NCBI RefSeq assembly: GCF_037120725.1
Contig: NZ_JBBAXC010000020.1
Coordinates: forward strand, 1-64,000
Direction of reading: 5' to 3'
DNA from: Bacillus spongiae
GTDB lineage: Bacteria > Bacillota > Bacilli > Bacillales > Bacillaceae_K
Length of the DNA stretch: 64,000 bases
In this document: piece after piece, positions 43,390 to 53,106 of the stretch
How the letters are laid out: every line of letters starts with the position of its first letter
Position numbering within the stretch: position 1 is the stretch's first letter
The notes under the pieces: generated by a model
Database searches by the model: none
Told to the model about the DNA's origin: nothing
What the model saw: only the letters and a program-made list of their open reading frames with translations
Made by a program: the position numbers and the translations under genes

Positions 43390-43632
43390 ATGAATAAGGA
43401 TGCTTTTTTACAGGCTTTCGGTCGAGAATTAAGGTTGGTACGTTTGGAAAAAGGATTGACACTAGAAGAGCTAGGAGAAAGAGCGAGGCTAGATGATAAG
43501 CATTTAGGTAGAGTTGAGCGAGGTGAGAAGCTTCCTTCTATATTAACTGTATATCAATTGTATTTGGCAACAGGGATGAGCGTGGATACTGTATTTAAAC
43601 GTTTAAAGGATAACGGGGATATTCAAGACTAG
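43390..43632 (+). CDS. XRE-family helix-turn-helix protein
   Basis: 80 residues, a single HTH-XRE domain: LRLVRLEKGLTLEELGERAR, then LDDKHLGRVERGEKLPSI. No effector domain. AAAAAGGGG lies upstream; ATG 43390 directly follows an in-frame TTG. It stands alone upstream of comK. The target is unknown. Confidence 0.75.
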   Translation: MNKDAFLQAFGRELRLVRLEKGLTLEELGERARLDDKHLGRVERGEKLPSILTVYQLYLATGMSVDTVFKRLKDNGDIQD

Positions 43633-43916
43633 CGATGAATAAAGTTATCTATACTGAAAAAGCATGTTTCAACCATGTTTGCTGTGGTTGAGACATGCTC
43701 ATTATGCTTATGGAGCTTATTTTAGGAAAGTTGAAACATGCAGTGTAAAGTGACCTACAAAGCGTTCATTACCGTTTTTTTACATATAATAATAGATGGT
43801 AATGGGAAATAACTATAATAGGTGCCCAAACAGCTGAGAGAAAGCGGATTGTTTCATTCCACCGATTATTATCGTCAATCATAATCTCATACATTTTCCT
43901 AAAAGGAGTGGTAACT

Positions 43917-44396
43917 TTGGAAAAGGTCTTAAGTAAGTACAAAATTAACAAAAATACAATGGCTATAATGGCAACTGCTCATACAGACTATCAAGCTATG
44001 GTCATTGAAACAAATCGTACACTTTTCGTAAAACAAACGCCACTGTCCATCATCAAGACAGCCTGTTTATATGGGGGTTCTTCTTATGAAGGCAGGCGGT
44101 CAGCTGTCATTTATTTAACAACTACAAAACAAAAAGTTCCCATTCCTATTAACCCTTTCGCCAATATTTATGCATTCCCAACTTTATCTCCAAATCATCA
44201 CCAATGTAACTGGATATTCCTTAACCATGTTGAAATGGTTAAAGATGCTCATACTTCAGCACCCTCAAACATTCAATCCATAATCCTTTTCAAACAAGGT
44301 CAAAAACTAATGATGAGTGAATCAAGAGCAGTACTAGTAAAACAAATGCAACGGACGGCTTTATGTCTGTTTTATTTTACCCCTCAAAAAGTTTGA
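43917..44396 (+). CDS. comK: Competence transcription factor ComK
   Basis: 159 residues from TTG 43917, eight bases after AAAGGAG. The core CLYGGSSYEGRRSAVIYLTT, then PIPINPFANIYAFPTLSP and QCNWIFLNHV, matches B. subtilis ComK (CRFFGSSYAGRKAG, PSNQIFLFPTLSS, QCGWISHVHV). B. subtilis ComK has 192 residues; this protein ends soon after QRTALCLFYF, so it lacks about 30 C-terminal residues, including the part bound by MecA. It therefore resembles the short ComK2-type proteins. It would activate DNA-uptake genes; no ComK boxes were found near it. Confidence 0.85.
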   Translation: MEKVLSKYKINKNTMAIMATAHTDYQAMVIETNRTLFVKQTPLSIIKTACLYGGSSYEGRRSAVIYLTTTKQKVPIPINPFANIYAFPTLSPNHHQCNWIFLNHVEMVKDAHTSAPSNIQSIILFKQGQKLMMSESRAVLVKQMQRTALCLFYFTPQKV

Positions 44397-44484
44397 TAGA
44401 TACCAATGATGAGATGATCTATTTAACGGTAATGCCTGTTTAAGAGGTAACTCTACCATCGGTTGCAATAATATAGCAGGCTGA

Positions 44485-45870
44485 CTATTCATCACTATAA
44501 ATCAATTGGACATGTTCATATTGATTTGAAACCTCTTCATTCGTTTTGTTGACTTGGTTTTTCAACGAGCTATCAAAAAAATTCAAGATAAAATCGTGCT
44601 GAATTTTTGCTCCTTCACGACCATCTAACTTTCCCGTTATATTGAAATACTTGCTTAACGGTGAATACATATAGATCATAGAAAAGTCTTGATGTCCTGT
44701 TTCATTAATTTGATATAAGTCAACCGGACGTTCACTGTTATTTAACAGAAAAAAAAGATGGTCATTATTTAACCCGTGTTCCCATTCATTACTCCTTAAA
44801 AATAAAGAGGGAATTTGCAAGCCTGTTTCCAGTTTTCCCTTCTCCACTGGTTCTACCCACGCGTCCATCCCGACAATTGCTTTTATTCGTTTATCATGAA
44901 TGGCTGTTGAAACAGCCGCTCCTCCACCAGTAGAATGACCAACGATGCCGATATTTTCTAAATCTAATCTATCTGTGAATGTAGCATCCCTTTCCCCTTT
45001 GTTCATTCCCTCTAATTCGTTTAAGGAAAGTGATATATCACCTGCAAACGTTGTAACTAGTGTTTGCGCATAGTTTAAAAAGTCAGGTGTTTCTTCTCTA
45101 TCTGGTAATGCCTCTTCCTTAACATAGGCAATTTCTTTATCGTTAAAAACGGTAACAGCTGAACCGTAGGTATGGTCAATTCCAATTACAACATAGCCGT
45201 TACTTGCTAATAGTTCTGCAACATCTGTATGAATGTTGCGAAACCCCGTCCAACCATGGGAAAGAATAACAACGGGATAATGATCTTTTACATCGCTTAA
45301 GGGTGCATTACGATAAGAATTAGATTGAACTAATGCCGTGTGACTTAATACAAAGTCAGGAAATCCCATCATTTTTGACACGCCTTCTGCTTGCTTGCGC
45401 CCATCTTCTAACCATGGCACTTGCTCGTATCCATCGATCTTTTGAGCAGGGTACCAGACTTGCATTTTAATTTTACGATTTTTAGAAAGGTCGCCACTAT
45501 AGATTGCTTCTCGTTCAGGATCAATTAAATTAAATGATACTGTTCCAATTTGGTTCTCTCCTGACGGTGTAGGCATTTTGTAAACAGGGAATGCAAAAGA
45601 GAGAAGCGTCGATGCAAGAATACCTAAAGCTGATATAATAGCACCCACTCGTTTACGCCTTTTCCTTTCCTTTAGCCACCCGCTCAGTGCACTTATAAAC
45701 TGAATGATAATAACGAAATAAACAGGATAAAATTGCCACCTAATTCCCTCAATAATACCATGCAAAATAAATAGTCCTAATGAAAATATCGGAATATATT
45801 TAACTAGACTTTTCGTTTTGCTCTTATTAAAAAACGAAATAATGAAGGGTAACCCAATAAATAGGATCAT
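44485..45870 (-). CDS. Platelet-activating-factor acetylhydrolase-like alpha/beta hydrolase
   Basis: 461 residues. Four hydrophobic segments in the first 100 residues anchor it in the membrane. An alpha/beta-hydrolase domain follows with PVVILSHGWTGFRNIH (oxyanion region) and nucleophile Ser in IGIVGHSTGGGAAVST; Asp and His probably lie in VGMDAW and NETGHQDF. PAF-AH-like bacterial proteins are lipases or esterases of unknown substrate. ATG 45870 has no Shine-Dalgarno. AAGGAG lies nine bases before an in-frame ATA at 45891, giving (M)RILEFTMIL, so the true start may be this non-standard codon or a mutated ATG. Confidence 0.8.
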   Translation of the reverse strand: MILFIGLPFIISFFNKSKTKSLVKYIPIFSLGLFILHGIIEGIRWQFYPVYFVIIIQFISALSGWLKERKRRKRVGAIISALGILASTLLSFAFPVYKMPTPSGENQIGTVSFNLIDPEREAIYSGDLSKNRKIKMQVWYPAQKIDGYEQVPWLEDGRKQAEGVSKMMGFPDFVLSHTALVQSNSYRNAPLSDVKDHYPVVILSHGWTGFRNIHTDVAELLASNGYVVIGIDHTYGSAVTVFNDKEIAYVKEEALPDREETPDFLNYAQTLVTTFAGDISLSLNELEGMNKGERDATFTDRLDLENIGIVGHSTGGGAAVSTAIHDKRIKAIVGMDAWVEPVEKGKLETGLQIPSLFLRSNEWEHGLNNDHLFFLLNNSERPVDLYQINETGHQDFSMIYMYSPLSKYFNITGKLDGREGAKIQHDFILNFFDSSLKNQVNKTNEEVSNQYEHVQLIYSDE

Positions 45871-45891
45871 GGTAAATTCTAATATTCTTAT

Positions 45892-46284
45892 TTTTATCAG
45901 CTCCTTATCTACTTCTTGTCGTTGCTAGTATCATTTATAACACATGGTAGTCTATTTATAAACTCTCCTAGAGTACATTCGCCCCCACTGTACTAATTCT
46001 TGAGACAGGGTCTTATAAGTTAAATTAAGAATCATTCTGTTTATTAATTAGGAATGTGATATTTTACCTAAATACAGCAGTCGTTTTTTCTGTATTATTA
46101 CTAAATAACTAGAGCATAAATGTATTTAATCGCTTTGAATCTATCTAAAGAAGCGGTTACCGTTATTATAAGATATATATGGAACTGTCGAAAGATAATG
46201 GAATATGTCTAAATAACTAATATATAATAGATTTAATAGTGTAGGTAATGTGTGGGTACATTACTAAATAAAGGAATGATCTAT
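45892..46284. other. Divergent intergenic region
   Basis: AT-rich, no gene seen. Holds the promoters of the minus-strand hydrolase and the plus-strand ketosynthase, neither with clear boxes. Confidence 0.4.
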
Positions 46285-47457
46285 TTGGATAGTATTGTAG
46301 TAACCGGTTATGGTATTAAAGTACCTGGAGCCCTTTCAAAAGAAGAGTTTCGTAGTATCCTACAAAAAGGGACATGTACGCAATCTGTTCTAGAAGGGAA
46401 AGGGAAAAAGGGAGCTAGTATCATTGCTGGAGTGATAGATGATGATTTTATTTCTATGAGAGAAAGGAATTATCGGAAATACCCTCGTTCGACACGATTA
46501 GCATTAGCTGCTACTAATGATGCAGTTAAAATGGCTAACTTATCATATGACCCGCAAAGAGTGGGTGTCATCATTGGTACTTCAGCTGGAGCAATTCTTG
46601 AAATTGAAGAATATTCAAATGTAGGATTAAATTTAAAAAAATTCCCAATACACGGAGTATCACTAGTGGATACTCATACTCTATCTGCAACCGTATCAGA
46701 GCATATTGGGGCAAGGGGGCCTACTTTTACGTTAACAACAGGATGTACGTCTAGTATTGATACTATGTTACTAGGTAAGCAATTATTGAGATCAGGCCAA
46801 ATAGATGCTTGTATAGTGGGGGGAACGGATGCTCCATTAGGTCAGTGGAGTATTAACGGCTTTAGTAAAATAAGATCGCTTGCTTTTAATACGTCAATTC
46901 ATCAAACGGGAGTTCCATTTTCGGAAGACCACCATGGTCTTGTCCTTTCAGAGGGTGCGGGTATTTGTATATTAGAACGTGAAGAAGATGCAAAAAATCA
47001 AAATAAAACGATTTATGGGCATGTTAGAAAAGTTATCTCTAGAAATGAAGGGAAACCGATGCTGAAATTTGATGAAAGTGGTCAAGAAATGCTTTCCGTT
47101 TATAAGGATACAGTGAAAGATTATCTTCCTTGCTATGTTAATAGCCAAGCACTAGGGATAGAAACAAATGACCGTATTGAGGCTTTTGTTCATCAAGAAA
47201 CATTTCAATCAGATGTACCAATCACATCAATAAAGGGGATGATCGGCCATTCCTTTGCAGCAATTGGGGCAATTCAACTCATTTCCGCTCTTATATCGAT
47301 AGAACATGGGTTCATTCCCCCAACGATTAAAACACGAGGAAAAGGTTTTGAAGAGTTACCCATCGTTCTGGAAACGAAATACCAACCAGTGAAGGTAGTT
47401 AGTATTACGACACATGGAAATAGTGGAAATAATGCTTGCTTACTTGTAACAAAATAG
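46285..47457 (+). CDS. Diverged FabF-like ketosynthase lacking the first catalytic His
   Basis: 390 residues from TTG 46285 (AAAGGA nine bases upstream), giving (M)DSIVVTGYGIKVPGAL; the frame is open to GTG 46252. The thiolase fold is kept: catalytic Cys154 in TTGCTSSIDT and Lys317/His322 in SIKGMIGHSFAA. The first catalytic His (NAHGT in FabF) is Gln288 in YVNSQALGIETND, and the C-terminal GFGGTN loop is replaced by THGNSGNN. Condensing enzymes normally need Cys-His-His, so this one may be a non-canonical or partner subunit. Eleven bases before the GGDEF-EAL gene, so probably cotranscribed. Confidence 0.8.
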   Translation: MDSIVVTGYGIKVPGALSKEEFRSILQKGTCTQSVLEGKGKKGASIIAGVIDDDFISMRERNYRKYPRSTRLALAATNDAVKMANLSYDPQRVGVIIGTSAGAILEIEEYSNVGLNLKKFPIHGVSLVDTHTLSATVSEHIGARGPTFTLTTGCTSSIDTMLLGKQLLRSGQIDACIVGGTDAPLGQWSINGFSKIRSLAFNTSIHQTGVPFSEDHHGLVLSEGAGICILEREEDAKNQNKTIYGHVRKVISRNEGKPMLKFDESGQEMLSVYKDTVKDYLPCYVNSQALGIETNDRIEAFVHQETFQSDVPITSIKGMIGHSFAAIGAIQLISALISIEHGFIPPTIKTRGKGFEELPIVLETKYQPVKVVSITTHGNSGNNACLLVTK

Positions 47458-47467
47458 GGAGCCTGCT

Positions 47468-49870
47468 ATGTTTTTTCTTTTTTTATTATTCGTTGCCTTT
47501 ATTCCTTTTTTTCTCGGATTATCCATCCTTGTTATGGTTAAGAGAAGTATGTTTTCAAAGGCGTTATTTCTATTTTTATTGCTTGCATCTTTTTGGCAAA
47601 TAGATGTGTCTTTATTATATGCAATTCATTATTTTTCAAGAGAAACCATTGATTTTTTATTTCGTTTGTTTCGAATCGGCCCTATTATGCTTACGCCCAC
47701 ATTGTTTTTTATTGCCTACATTATTATTAATGAAGAACCTTCTTTTTTACAAAATAGCAAGTGGCGCTATATTATGAACAAAACGAATGTTATTCTTTTC
47801 TATTTATGGGGCATGATTGTCTACATCGTCGGTTGGAGTGATCAAGGAATCTTTACTCTTACCTTAATGGAGCCGGAGGAAGCATATCGATTTTATTTTC
47901 CATCATACGGTAGTCTTTCTTGGTTTTTTCATTTCAATGTATTGCTATTCATGATCAGCATCATGGTTTGTTTTATTCTATGTTTTAGAATACCTAATAG
48001 TAGCCTACGGTCTTTTTTATTTTATTTTCTCTTTTCAACAACTATTGGATATGGGCTAGGTGTTCTGAATATTTTTCCTAACACAAGGCTTTTGCCTAGT
48101 ACTATATCCGTTATGGTATTTGCCCTTTCCGTTTTCCTATTGTGTTATAAAATGCACCTAAAAGTTGTCGGAGATATGAATCGTCGACTGGATGAGCAAA
48201 AGGATTTTTTAAGTACTGTCATTGATCTAAACCCAAATTATATTTACGCCAAGGATGAAGAGGGGCGCTATTGCCTAGTCAACCGTTCCTACGCAGACCT
48301 TTATGGGATGCGAAAGGAAGAGATGATTGGCAAGACAGACTCTGACGTACAAGTGAATAAAGTAAGAGAAAGAGAAAGAGTGACGGTATTAAAAGACAAG
48401 GAGGATATCACTAAACGTTTAATACCTGAAGAGGAATTAATAAATCATGAAGGTAACGTAAGGTGGCTTCAAACATCCAAAGTTCCGATAAAAAGGAGGG
48501 AATCGACCGTCCTTTTAGGTGTTTCAACCGATATTACGGAAAGAAAGAAGCATGAAGATGAAATTATTTACCAAGCAAATCATGATGTATTAACGGGGTT
48601 ACCAAATCGTCGCCTTTTTAATGAGCAATTAACTACCTTGCTACAGAAAGCTTCAAGAAAGCATATACCAGCGGCGGTTATGTTTATTGATTTAGATCGA
48701 TTTAAATACATTAACGATACACTTGGACATGATTTTGGTGATTTGTTGTTAAGGGAAGTTTCAAAGCGTTTAAAACGGTTTTTGACAAATGATAGGTTAA
48801 TTAACTCACAAGTTTACAGAATTGGTGGCGATGAATTTACCCTTTTAAACTCAAATTGTACTAAACAGGAAGCGATAAGGATTGCTGAGCTTCTTATTCA
48901 GCTATTCGAAGAGGGTTTCATTATAGAGGGACAAGAATTTTTTATCACACCAAGTATTGGGGTAAGTATGTATCCTGAGGACGGAAAGGATGCTAAAGCG
49001 TTAATGAAAAATGCTGACACCGCTTTGTATCATGTAAAAGAAAGAGGAAAAAATAGTTATCAACTCTTTTCAAATGAAATGAACCAGCATTTTTATCGGA
49101 AAATGTTGATAGAAAAAGAACTGCGGAATGCACTTGAGCGAAAGGAGCTTTGTCTAAACTACCAACCTTTGGTCAATGTGAAAACGAACCAAGTCACAGG
49201 AATGGAAGCATTACTCCGTTGGAATAATAAAATGCTCGGTGATGTACCTCCAGCAGAATTTATTCCTATTGCTGAAGAGACAGGACTAATTATCCCTATT
49301 GGGGAATGGGTCCTTCAAACAGCTTGTAAACAAAATGCTCAATGGCAGTGCATGGGATATTCACCAATGAAGGTGAGCGTGAATATATCCATGCGGCAAC
49401 TTCTCGATAAATCATTCGTAAAGAAAGCTGCTACTGTTATAGAGCTTTCGACACTGGACCCCGTCTATATCGATTTTGAAGTGACAGAAAGTGTGGCAAT
49501 GTATGAACCAGGAGTGATTATTAAGAAATTAGTTGATTTAAAATCCATTGGCATTACGCTATCAATGGATGACTTTGGTACAGGATATTCTTCGTTAAGT
49601 TATTTAAAGAAATATCCTATTGATACGTTAAAAATAGACCGTTCATTTATTAGAGGTGTTACATCTCATGAAGATAATAAAGCAATTGTAAGGAGCATCA
49701 TTTCCATGGCTAAGCATCTCCATTTGAACGTAACAGCAGAAGGTGTCGAAGGCAAAGAGGAATACCGCTATTTAAGTAAAGTTAATTGTGATTATGTACA
49801 AGGATACGCAATTAGTCGTCCTTTAACGGCGGAAAAATTTGAACATTCCATTCTGAAAAAGGTACGTTAA
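47468..49870 (+). CDS. Membrane GGDEF-EAL protein with PAS sensor
   Basis: 800 residues. Seven N-terminal membrane helices (about 1-235, a 7TM sensor layout), a PAS domain (about 245-365, DLNPNYIYAKDEEGRYCLVN), GGDEF domain with intact GGDEF at 453-457 (RIGGDEFTLL), and EAL domain with E580-A581-L582 (GMEALLRW), DDFGTGYSSL and TAEGVEG. Both active sites look complete, so it could make and degrade c-di-GMP. Substrate supply or removal for the c-di-GMP riboswitch in the same window is an attractive link. GGAG precedes ATG; terminator at 49881. Confidence 0.93.
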   Translation: MFFLFLLFVAFIPFFLGLSILVMVKRSMFSKALFLFLLLASFWQIDVSLLYAIHYFSRETIDFLFRLFRIGPIMLTPTLFFIAYIIINEEPSFLQNSKWRYIMNKTNVILFYLWGMIVYIVGWSDQGIFTLTLMEPEEAYRFYFPSYGSLSWFFHFNVLLFMISIMVCFILCFRIPNSSLRSFLFYFLFSTTIGYGLGVLNIFPNTRLLPSTISVMVFALSVFLLCYKMHLKVVGDMNRRLDEQKDFLSTVIDLNPNYIYAKDEEGRYCLVNRSYADLYGMRKEEMIGKTDSDVQVNKVRERERVTVLKDKEDITKRLIPEEELINHEGNVRWLQTSKVPIKRRESTVLLGVSTDITERKKHEDEIIYQANHDVLTGLPNRRLFNEQLTTLLQKASRKHIPAAVMFIDLDRFKYINDTLGHDFGDLLLREVSKRLKRFLTNDRLINSQVYRIGGDEFTLLNSNCTKQEAIRIAELLIQLFEEGFIIEGQEFFITPSIGVSMYPEDGKDAKALMKNADTALYHVKERGKNSYQLFSNEMNQHFYRKMLIEKELRNALERKELCLNYQPLVNVKTNQVTGMEALLRWNNKMLGDVPPAEFIPIAEETGLIIPIGEWVLQTACKQNAQWQCMGYSPMKVSVNISMRQLLDKSFVKKAATVIELSTLDPVYIDFEVTESVAMYEPGVIIKKLVDLKSIGITLSMDDFGTGYSSLSYLKKYPIDTLKIDRSFIRGVTSHEDNKAIVRSIISMAKHLHLNVTAEGVEGKEEYRYLSKVNCDYVQGYAISRPLTAEKFEHSILKKVR

Positions 49871-49880
49871 CACCTTATGG

Positions 49881-49911
49881 AAGAGGTAATTTAAAAAAGT
49901 TACCTCTTTTA
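49881..49911 (+). terminator. Terminator after the GGDEF-EAL gene
   Basis: AAGAGGTAA / TTACCTCTT stem followed by TTTA. The gap to 50171 shows nothing else of note. Confidence 0.8.
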
Positions 49912-50171
49912 TCGCTTCAAAGGCATCTATTAAAATAATGACTAGGGTGATTGATATTCATTTCTTCTAATAATGCAAGTGATAACTTTCCGTATAGTCG
50001 TGAACTTATTTTGTTGACGACGTACGATTTCAGCTACATTGAAGAAGTCTTCCTTTTTTATGTAAGGATATGAGAGCGAATTTCCAGTAAAAAACAATAA
50101 GAATTCTATAAACTGTATGATATGTTTAGTAGAGATTTTTAATAGTTTCTTATTGAAAGGTCTTGGTCTTT

Positions 50172-51521
50172 ATGAAACCGTTAATCTCTTTTAGACATAC
50201 TCTTTTATCCAATTATGAAAAACGATATATTCCTATTAAAGTGAAGTTTTGGTTTAGTCATAGCATTGCCTTTCTATGGATGTGCCTTTCCATTTATTTA
50301 GCACTCCCATGGTTAAAGGACTTATCCCAAATTGTGTCATTCCCACTTGCTTTACTTATTATTGGGGGAATATCATATATCCCAGGATATATGAACGCAT
50401 TTTTAGTGATAAGCTTAATTTTAGATCGCCAGCCTGGCCTTAAGGATGAATGGCCTAAAGATGAGGTGACAATACTGATTGCGGCATATAATGAAGAGGA
50501 GACTATTTATCAAACTTTATATTATATAAATAAGCAAGACTATCAAGGTAAAATTAATGTAATCGTTGTAAATAATGGTTCTACAGATAAGACGGTACAT
50601 GAAGTATTAAAGGCTGCTCATGATTTCAGTCTTCAAATTTCGTTACTTCATGAAGATCAACAGGGAAAATTCCATGCATTAAATTATGCATTGGAATATG
50701 TCAAAACGCCTTATACTATCACGATTGATGCCGATACGTTGCTTCATGTGTCATCTCTTCGTTATTTAGTGGCACGTGTCAAATCGAGCCCAGATGATGT
50801 TTGTGCGGTCGCTGGTAGTGTTCTAACTAAAAATAGTAGGGAGAACATATGGACAAAAGTTCAAGAATGGGATTATTTTTTAGGAATTTCTTCTATTAAA
50901 AGGCTTCAAGGTTTATATCAAGGAACGCTAGTTGCACAAGGTGCTTACAGCCTGTATAAGACGGAATGTATTAAAGAGGTTGGAGGTTGGCCTGATGCAA
51001 TCGGAGAAGACATCGTATTAACTTGGCGTTTATTGCACAGACGGTGGAAGGTATATTTTGAACCGTTGGCGGTGTCTTTCACAGAAGTACCTAGTACCTT
51101 TAAGCATTTTGTCCGACAACGAGCTAGGTGGGCGAGAGGAATGATTGAAGGGTTGAATGAAATTAAACCTTGGGACCAGCCGCAAATATATGTCAAGTAC
51201 TCAACTGGAATCAATATGGTCATGCCATATTTAGACGTAACTTATAGTTTATGTTGGCTTCCTGGGCTGATATTAGCATTATTTGGATATTATTGGATTG
51301 TAGGACCAATGACATTACTAGTGTTGCCATTAACCATTATAAGCTATAGTATTTTGTATTTTTATCAAAGAAATTATGTCTTCAGGCGCCTGCATCTCAG
51401 AATACGTAGAAATATTTTAGGCTTTATTTTTTTCATCCTAGGTTATCAAATGGTCATGTCTCCTGTATCAGTATATGGTTATATACAAGAAATATTTAAC
51501 TTCAAAAGAAACTGGAAATGA
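50172..51521 (+). CDS. Membrane glycosyltransferase family 2 (polysaccharide synthase type)
   Basis: 449 residues. Two N-terminal helices, a GT2 catalytic domain and three C-terminal helices. Processive GT2 motifs: TILIAAYNEEETIYQTL, TIDADTL (DxD), GEDIVLTWRLL (catalytic Asp), QRARWARG (Q/RxxRW). This is the architecture of PgaC/IcaA and YdaM-like exopolysaccharide synthases. The donor sugar is unknown. The start is uncertain: ATG 50172 (GAAAGG 11 bases upstream) or in-frame TTG 50163. It lies about 300 bases after the GGDEF-EAL gene, consistent with c-di-GMP-linked matrix production. Confidence 0.85.
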   Translation: MKPLISFRHTLLSNYEKRYIPIKVKFWFSHSIAFLWMCLSIYLALPWLKDLSQIVSFPLALLIIGGISYIPGYMNAFLVISLILDRQPGLKDEWPKDEVTILIAAYNEEETIYQTLYYINKQDYQGKINVIVVNNGSTDKTVHEVLKAAHDFSLQISLLHEDQQGKFHALNYALEYVKTPYTITIDADTLLHVSSLRYLVARVKSSPDDVCAVAGSVLTKNSRENIWTKVQEWDYFLGISSIKRLQGLYQGTLVAQGAYSLYKTECIKEVGGWPDAIGEDIVLTWRLLHRRWKVYFEPLAVSFTEVPSTFKHFVRQRARWARGMIEGLNEIKPWDQPQIYVKYSTGINMVMPYLDVTYSLCWLPGLILALFGYYWIVGPMTLLVLPLTIISYSILYFYQRNYVFRRLHLRIRRNILGFIFFILGYQMVMSPVSVYGYIQEIFNFKRNWK

Positions 51522-51622
51522 GGATTTTTCTTATCTTTCGATTACAAATAATAGATTTTGTAAAGTCTTTATTCGTATTGATTTATAAGGACAAAAGGTT
51601 TAATGATAAGTAAGATCATCGT

Positions 51623-51650
51623 GATGGTTTATGACACCATCTTTTTTTTT
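51623..51650 (+). terminator. Terminator after the GT2 gene
   Basis: GATGGT / ACCATC stem followed by nine Ts. Confidence 0.8.
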
Positions 51651-51682
51651 CGGTTAAAATAGGTGGGGAAGGGGGGATTATC

Positions 51683-52840
51683 ATGAACTTTTTAATAGCG
51701 AGCGATTCTTATAAAGGTTCACTTTCTGCTTTTGAAGTAGGCGAAGCGGCCAGGCAAGGTATTCTTTCAGCTATGCCTACAGCCATCGTAGAAAATTCAC
51801 CGATGGCTGATGGAGGAGAAGGGACAATCGACGTCATTGCTTTACATCAAAAGACGGTAAGAAGAGAAATTAACGTATTCGATCCACTCATGAATCCTAT
51901 TGTCACTAGCTATGTTGTGTTCAATCATGAAAAAGAAGAAATCGCCCTTATTGAAAGCGCACGTAGTAGCGGCTTAACCCTAGTCCCCGAGGAAAAACGT
52001 AATCCAATGAGTGCTAATTCATTCGGATTAGGTGAGCAAATTAAGGATGCGGTCCTTAGCGGTTATCGAAATATCAAGGTTTTTCTTGGAGGAAGTGCCA
52101 CAAATGATGGCGGAGTGGGGATGCTACAAGCGCTAGGGTGGAAGTTTTATGACAAGCAAGGAAAAGAAATTGGAAGTTATGGTAATCCTTTGTTAGAAGT
52201 CGTGTCGTTTTCAGATGAGGAAAGAATGTCATTAATAGACGAATGTCAGTTTGTTATTGTAAGTGATGTGATGAATCCCTTTTATGGAAAACAAGGGGCG
52301 TCATATGTATTTGCAGAGCAAAAAGGGGCAAAAACGGATGAAGTTGTAAAGTTGGAGGCAGCCATGGTAAGACTTGCTGCCCTTTTTAAAGAAACGTATG
52401 GTGTCAATTTACAAAAAGTCGCTGGTTCTGGGGCAGCAGGTGGTGTGGGAGGAGCATTACTCTCTGCTTTAAAGGGAGTTTTAAAGCCAGGGGTAGAGAT
52501 GGTAATGGAGTTGACGAACCTTGAGAAAAAAATAAGGGAAGCAGACGTTATTGTTACAGGTGAAGGAAGTCTTGATGAACAGTCACTTATGGGGAAAGTT
52601 CCAATTGGAGTAGCAAAGCTGGCCAAAAAGCACGGAAAAAAGGTCATAGGAATTGCAGGAAGGGTCAACACGGACTTACATAATATTAACCAGTACATAG
52701 ATGCAGCCTTTTCTATTCAAACGGAGTGTCTTCCTTTGCCTGCTGCTTTGAAAAGAGAGGTGGCAGTAAAGCAAATCGAAACGACGGTTGAACAAGTAGT
52801 ACGACTGATGAAAACCTCTCATGTAATGAAGGGCGGGTAA
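51683..52840 (+). CDS. glxK: Glycerate kinase
   Basis: 385 residues. FLIASDSYKGSLSAFEVGEA at the N-terminus, MADGGEGTIDVI, LGGSATNDGGVGMLQALGWK and VTGEGSLDEQSLMGKVPIGV are signatures of the GarK/GlxK family, which phosphorylates glycerate with ATP. GGGGAAGGGGG precedes ATG. It stands alone, with no glycolate or glycerate genes nearby. Confidence 0.92.
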   Translation: MNFLIASDSYKGSLSAFEVGEAARQGILSAMPTAIVENSPMADGGEGTIDVIALHQKTVRREINVFDPLMNPIVTSYVVFNHEKEEIALIESARSSGLTLVPEEKRNPMSANSFGLGEQIKDAVLSGYRNIKVFLGGSATNDGGVGMLQALGWKFYDKQGKEIGSYGNPLLEVVSFSDEERMSLIDECQFVIVSDVMNPFYGKQGASYVFAEQKGAKTDEVVKLEAAMVRLAALFKETYGVNLQKVAGSGAAGGVGGALLSALKGVLKPGVEMVMELTNLEKKIREADVIVTGEGSLDEQSLMGKVPIGVAKLAKKHGKKVIGIAGRVNTDLHNINQYIDAAFSIQTECLPLPAALKREVAVKQIETTVEQVVRLMKTSHVMKGG

Positions 52841-53106
52841 TTAGCCGTAACCTTTAGAGTACGTATTGATAGAGTGACTTTTAACCCGTATGAACTGTGT
52901 AATGGTCTCTGAAAAAATTTGAATTATATTTATTTTTACTGTTTTCTATGTATAGTGTGGTGAAACAAGTCATTTTGGATAATAGAACGTTTTGAATAAA
53001 CATAAATAAAGCTAATTTACTCTTTTGTCCTCTGAACTATTCTTTTGTACAGTATAGCTACCTAGGAATTAAAGTGAAGGTGCACCTTTTTGAAAGGAAT
53101 CGAATT

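Noticed and set aside
43769-43951. 60-codon minus-strand ORF upstream of comK
   Set aside because: It covers the comK promoter and start, has no ribosome site and looks like a chance ORF.
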